Made by a program: the position numbers and the translations under genes. Positions 60,756 to 64,000 of a DNA stretch of 64,000 nucleotides are shown piece after piece; the first letter of the stretch is position 1; the number at the start of each line of letters is the position of its first letter. The notes beneath the pieces are model-generated. The model was not told the origin of the DNA and did no database searches. It saw only the letters and a list, made by a program, of their open reading frames with translations. This DNA comes from Stenotrophomonas sp. MMGLT7. GTDB taxonomy: Bacteria > Pseudomonadota > Gammaproteobacteria > Xanthomonadales > Xanthomonadaceae. Location: positions 49,406 through 113,405 of the forward strand of contig NZ_JAJOZS010000014.1 in NCBI RefSeq assembly GCF_021168555.1, given 5' to 3'.

Positions 60756-61025
60756 TTACTTGCCCGACTTCTTGTCGCCACCGTGACCCTTGAAGGTCCG
60801 GGTGACGGCAAATTCGCCGAGCTTGTGGCCGACCATGTTCTCGTTGACCAGCACCGGAACGTGGTTCTTGCCGTTGTGCACGGCGATGGTGAAACCCACC
60901 ATCTCCGGCAGGATCATGGAACGGCGCGACCAGGTCTTGATCGGCCTTTTGCTGCCGCCCGCGGACTCCACCTTCTTGACCAGGTGGTGATCGACGAACG
61001 GGCCCTTCTTGAGTGAACGTGCCAT
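60756..61025 (-). CDS. rpsS: 30S ribosomal protein S19
   Basis: The 89-residue protein starts [19 protein letters not shown] and has [19 protein letters not shown], standard S19 of the 30S head. 13 bp precede rplV. Confidence 0.98.
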   Translation of the reverse strand: MARSLKKGPFVDHHLVKKVESAGGSKRPIKTWSRRSMILPEMVGFTIAVHNGKNHVPVLVNENMVGHKLGEFAVTRTFKGHGGDKKSGK

Positions 61026-61031
61026 GGTCGA

Positions 61032-61859
61032 TTAGCCCCTACGATCGCGGACGATGAATTGCTGGGTGCGCTTGTTGTGGCGCGTCTTGTAACCCTTGGT
61101 CGGGACACCCCACGGGGTGACCGGATGCGGGTTGCCCTGGCCGGCCTTGGCCTCACCACCGCCGTGCGGGTGATCGACCGGGTTCATCGCCGCACCGCGG
61201 ACGGTCGGCTTGACGCCGCGCCAGCGCTTGGCACCGGCCTTGCCCAGCTTTTCGAGGTTGTGCTCGACGTTGCCGACTTCACCGATGGTGGCGCGGCACT
61301 CGGCCGAGACCTTGCGCATCTCGCCCGAACGCAGGCGCAGCGTGGCGTAGATACCCTCGCGGGCCACCAGCTGCACGCCGGCGCCGGCGGCGCGGGCGAT
61401 CTGGGCGCCCTTGCCCGGCTTGAGCTCGATCCCGTGCACCGTGGTGCCGACCGGGATGTTGCGCAGCGGCAGGGTGTTGCCGGTCTTGATCGGCGCGTGC
61501 GCGCCGGCGATGACCTGGTCACCGGCCTTCAGGCCCTTGGGCGCGACGATGTAGCGGCGCTCGCCGTCGACGTAGCACAGCAGGGCGATGTGGGCGGTGC
61601 GGTTGGGATCGTATTCGATCCGCTCCACACGCGCCGGGATGCCTTCCTTGTCGCGCTTGAAGTCGATGATGCGGTAGTGCTGCTTGTGGCCGCCACCGAT
61701 GTGACGGGTGGTGATGCGGCCATGGTTGTTGCGTCCGCCGGACTTGCTCTGCGGCTCGAGCAGCGCCGCGTGCGGCGCACCCTTGTGCAGGTCGGGCGTG
61801 ACCACGCGCACGGCCGAACGACGGCCTGCGGAGGTGGGTTTGAATTTCATCAATGGCAT
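61032..61859 (-). CDS. rplB: 50S ribosomal protein L2
   Basis: The 275-residue protein starts [19 protein letters not shown] and holds the conserved [17 protein letters not shown] segment with the histidine near the peptidyl transferase centre. L2 is required for subunit joining and catalysis. Spaced 6 bp from rpsS. Confidence 0.98.
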   Translation of the reverse strand: MPLMKFKPTSAGRRSAVRVVTPDLHKGAPHAALLEPQSKSGGRNNHGRITTRHIGGGHKQHYRIIDFKRDKEGIPARVERIEYDPNRTAHIALLCYVDGERRYIVAPKGLKAGDQVIAGAHAPIKTGNTLPLRNIPVGTTVHGIELKPGKGAQIARAAGAGVQLVAREGIYATLRLRSGEMRKVSAECRATIGEVGNVEHNLEKLGKAGAKRWRGVKPTVRGAAMNPVDHPHGGGEAKAGQGNPHPVTPWGVPTKGYKTRHNKRTQQFIVRDRRG

Positions 61860-61869
61860 GGGATGTACC

Positions 61870-62169
61870 TCAGGCCTTGGCCGTTACGTCGATGGACTGG
61901 CCATCGGCCAGGCGCACATACGCCTTGCGCCAATCGCCGCGACGGCCGGTGCGGTTACGGAAGGACTTGTTCTTGCCCTTGACGTTGACCACGTTGACCG
62001 CCTGGACCTTGACGTCGAACAACTGCTCGACCGCGGCCTTCACATCGGCCTTGGTGGCTTCGTTCGAGACTTCGAAGACGTACTGGTTGGAGACTTCCTG
62101 CAGGCGCGCGGTCTTCTCGGAGACTCGCGGGGCGCGCAGAACGCTGAAGATTTTCTCGTTGGCGCTCAT
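61870..62169 (-). CDS. rplW: 50S ribosomal protein L23
   Basis: The 99-residue protein starts [19 protein letters not shown] and has [21 protein letters not shown]23 is the docking site of trigger factor and SRP at the tunnel exit. The start is ATG 62169, overlapping the rplD stop as ATGA; a start three codons earlier is possible but less likely. Confidence 0.97.
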   Translation of the reverse strand: MSANEKIFSVLRAPRVSEKTARLQEVSNQYVFEVSNEATKADVKAAVEQLFDVKVQAVNVVNVKGKNKSFRNRTGRRGDWRKAYVRLADGQSIDVTAKA

Positions 62170-62771
62170 GCCAGCCACTCCTCGACCTTCTTGACCGCAT
62201 CGGCGGTGATCACGACCGTGTCGGCCCCGACCAGCGCCACCGGATCCAGACCCTGCACGTCGCGCACTTCCACGTAGGGAAGGTTGCGGGCCGACAGGTA
62301 CAGATGCTCGGAGGCCTCTTCGGTGACGATCAGCGGGCGCCTGCCCACTTCCAGGCCGGCCAGCTTCTCGACCAGGCCCTTGGTCTTGGTGCCTTCGACA
62401 TCGAAGGCCTCGACGACCTTGATGCGGCCCTGGCGGTTGAGCTCGGACAGGATCGCGCAGATGGCCGCGCGGTACTGCTTGCGGTTGACCTTCTGCTCGA
62501 AGCTGCGCGGCTTGGCCGCGAAGGTCACGCCGCCGCCGACGAAGATCGGAGCCGTCAACGCGCCATGACGCGCGCCGCCGCCCTTCTGCTTCTTCGACTT
62601 CTTGGTCGTGCCTGCGACTTCCGAACGGGTCTTCTGTGCCTTGGTGCCGGCGCGCGCCGCGTTGCGGTAGGCAACGACGACCTGGTGGACCAGATCCTCG
62701 CTGAAATCGCGACCGAAGACGGCGTCGGAGACCGAGACCTTGTTATTGCTGCCGGTGATGGCGAGTTCCAT
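62166..62771 (-). CDS. rplD: 50S ribosomal protein L4
   Basis: The 201-residue protein has the tunnel loop [20 protein letters not shown] and the C-terminal part used for S10-operon autoregulation in E. coli. ATG 62771 ([10 protein letters not shown]) is preferred to an ATG two codons upstream. Whether L4 controls this operon through the leader hairpin at 63880-63913 is an open question. Confidence 0.97.
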   Translation of the reverse strand: MELAITGSNNKVSVSDAVFGRDFSEDLVHQVVVAYRNAARAGTKAQKTRSEVAGTTKKSKKQKGGGARHGALTAPIFVGGGVTFAAKPRSFEQKVNRKQYRAAICAILSELNRQGRIKVVEAFDVEGTKTKGLVEKLAGLEVGRRPLIVTEEASEHLYLSARNLPYVEVRDVQGLDPVALVGADTVVITADAVKKVEEWLA

Positions 62772-62783
62772 CGTCATCTCTCC

Positions 62784-63434
62784 TTATGCCTTGCTCGCCG
62801 GGCGGACGATCACGTCGCCACCGGCTGCGCCGGGAACGGCACCGCGAATGGCGATCAGACCGCGCTCGACGTCGACTTTGACCACTTCCAGGTTCTGCGT
62901 GCTCTGCTGCACCGCACCCATGTGGCCGGACATCTTCTTGCCCGGGAAAACGCGACCCGGGGTCTGGCGCTGGCCCAGCGAACCCGGCGCGCGATGCGAC
63001 AGCGAGTTACCGTGGGTGGCATCGCCCATACGGAAGTTGTAGCGCTTGATGGTTCCCTGGAAACCCTTGCCCTTGGTGACGCCCTGGACGTCGACCTTCT
63101 GGCCGACCTCGAAGATGTCCGCCTTGATCTCGCCGCCGACGGCGAAATCGCCCAGCTGCGAGTCATCGACGCGGAACTCCCACAGGCCACGGCCCGCCTC
63201 GACCTTCGCCTTGGCGAAGTGGCCGGCTTCCGGCTTGTTGACCAGCGCGGCGCGGCGGGCGCCGACGGTGACCTGCACGGCGCTGTAGCCATCGACCTCG
63301 GCGGTCTTGATCTGGGCGACGCGGTTCGGGGTGGCTTCGATCAGGGTGACCGGCACCGAGCGGCCGTCTTCGGTGAAGACGCGGCTCATGCCAGCCTTGC
63401 GGCCCACGAAGCCCAACGAATATTTCTTCGTCAT
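62784..63434 (-). CDS. rplC: 50S ribosomal protein L3
   Basis: The 216-residue protein has [20 protein letters not shown] at the start, the [14 protein letters not shown] motif and the conserved Gln region ([14 protein letters not shown]) that is methylated by PrmB in E. coli. It is an early 50S assembly protein. 11 bp after rpsJ. Confidence 0.98.
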   Translation of the reverse strand: MTKKYSLGFVGRKAGMSRVFTEDGRSVPVTLIEATPNRVAQIKTAEVDGYSAVQVTVGARRAALVNKPEAGHFAKAKVEAGRGLWEFRVDDSQLGDFAVGGEIKADIFEVGQKVDVQGVTKGKGFQGTIKRYNFRMGDATHGNSLSHRAPGSLGQRQTPGRVFPGKKMSGHMGAVQQSTQNLEVVKVDVERGLIAIRGAVPGAAGGDVIVRPASKA

Positions 63435-63445
63435 GGTCGTAGTCC

Positions 63446-63757
63446 TCAGGTCAACTTGATCTGCACGTCGACGCCCGCCGCGAGCTCGAGCTTCATCAGC
63501 GCGTCCACGGTCTTGTCGTTGGGATCGACGATGTCGAGCACGCGCTTGTGCGTGCGGGTCTCGTACTGGTCACGCGCGTCCTTGTCGACGTGCGGAGAAA
63601 CGAGGATGGTGTAGCGCTCGATCTTGGTGGGCAGCGGGATCGGGCCACGCACTTGCGCGCCGGTCCGCTTGGCTGTCTCGACGATCTCGCTGGCCGAACG
63701 GTCGATCAGGCGATGATCGAACGCTTTGAGCCGGATCCGGATCTTTTGGTCCGCCAT
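63446..63757 (-). CDS. rpsJ: 30S ribosomal protein S10 (NusE)
   Basis: The 103-residue protein starts [20 protein letters not shown] and has [20 protein letters not shown]. Besides its 30S role, S10 acts with NusB in transcription antitermination. It opens the S10 operon. GAAGGAAC is the Shine-Dalgarno. The leader upstream is about 160 nt long. Confidence 0.98.
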   Translation of the reverse strand: MADQKIRIRLKAFDHRLIDRSASEIVETAKRTGAQVRGPIPLPTKIERYTILVSPHVDKDARDQYETRTHKRVLDIVDPNDKTVDALMKLELAAGVDVQIKLT

Positions 63758-63879
63758 GACGGTGGGTTCCTTCGTTAAAAGAGCGACGGGCGAGGCCTCT
63801 GGGATGCCTGCCCCGGTTATCGTGGTGTTGCGGGCGCGCCAGCCGGAACCGGATGGCGGCGAGCCGCTTCCTGCGGCCC

Positions 63880-63913
63880 AAAAACTGGGGCAGACCAGTT
63901 ACCCGGTCTGCCC
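63880..63913 (-). terminator. Terminator-like hairpin in the S10 leader (possible attenuator)
   Basis: GGGCAGACC / GGTCTGCCC, a perfect 9-bp stem with an 8-nt loop, is followed on the minus strand by CAGTTTTTGG. It starts about 4 nt after the predicted transcription start of the promoter at 63923-63951, so transcripts would meet it at once. It may be an attenuator, or the tail terminator of an upstream gene outside the window. Confidence 0.7.
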
Positions 63914-63922
63914 AGACGGAAA

Positions 63923-63951
63923 AGTATAGAGCGCACTTCAATGCACGTCAA
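63923..63951 (-). promoter_or_regulatory. Strong promoter of the S10 operon
   Basis: On the minus strand TTGACG (plus 63946-63951), a 17-bp spacer and TATACT (plus 63923-63928) match the sigma-70 consensus at 5/6 and 5/6. It gives a leader of about 160 nt to rpsJ. It is the best promoter in the window. Confidence 0.8.
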
Positions 63952-64000
63952 CAGCCATTCCGGCTGCAGGCGCATCGAACCACGCGACCTTCCCGGTCTG

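Overview
This is a GC-rich gammaproteobacterial chromosome segment, most likely from the Xanthomonadaceae/Lysobacteraceae (Lysobacter, Luteimonas, Pseudoxanthomonas or Xanthomonas type; genus not resolved). The reasons are the very high GC, the REP-like hairpins beginning GTAGGAGCGACTTCAGTCG in intergenic gaps, an S46 dipeptidyl-peptidase, a 332-residue RpoA, an OmpA with TSP3-like repeats, and folC-SPOR-cvpA-purF gene order. About 80 protein genes were called; no tRNA, rRNA, CRISPR array, prophage or transposase was seen.

Layout: 0.1-3.5 kb holds a glycosyltransferase/PAP2 pair, lpxH and an IclR regulator. At 3.7-8.4 kb there is an mmsA plus iron-type alcohol dehydrogenase operon divergent from an MFS carrier, with dyad operators between them; this looks like uptake and oxidation of a small alcohol or hydroxyacid to acetyl- or propionyl-CoA. 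At 8.4-10.5 kb lies the most unusual segment: a short integron-type gene-cassette array without an integrase. It carries an aadA-like aminoglycoside adenylyltransferase, a VOC-fold protein and an unknown 108-residue protein, with attC-like sites between them.

11-21 kb: a DUF455 ferritin-like protein, purF-cvpA-SPOR-folC, a MASE2-GGDEF diguanylate cyclase, a histidine phosphatase and the S46 peptidase. 21-28 kb: tdh and kbl (threonine to glycine plus acetyl-CoA) flank an sbp-cysT-cysW-cysA sulfate importer operon. 28-41 kb: a pseudouridine synthase, ompA, an MDR oxidoreductase, fadH, a cell-wall hydrolase, prpE, a second acyl-CoA synthetase, mdh and a cyclophilin. 41-49 kb: typA, a DUF2127 protein, an exported amidase, an MscS channel, class II DAHP synthase and dsbB.

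49.4-63.8 kb is the S10-spc-alpha ribosomal protein supercluster on the minus strand: 25 ribosomal proteins plus SecY and RpoA. It starts from a strong promoter at 63923-63951 that is immediately followed by a terminator-like hairpin, and it ends at a terminator behind rplQ. Several intercistronic gaps are long (96-351 bp) and hold hairpins or promoter-like boxes. rpmJ is not in its common place between secY and rpsM.
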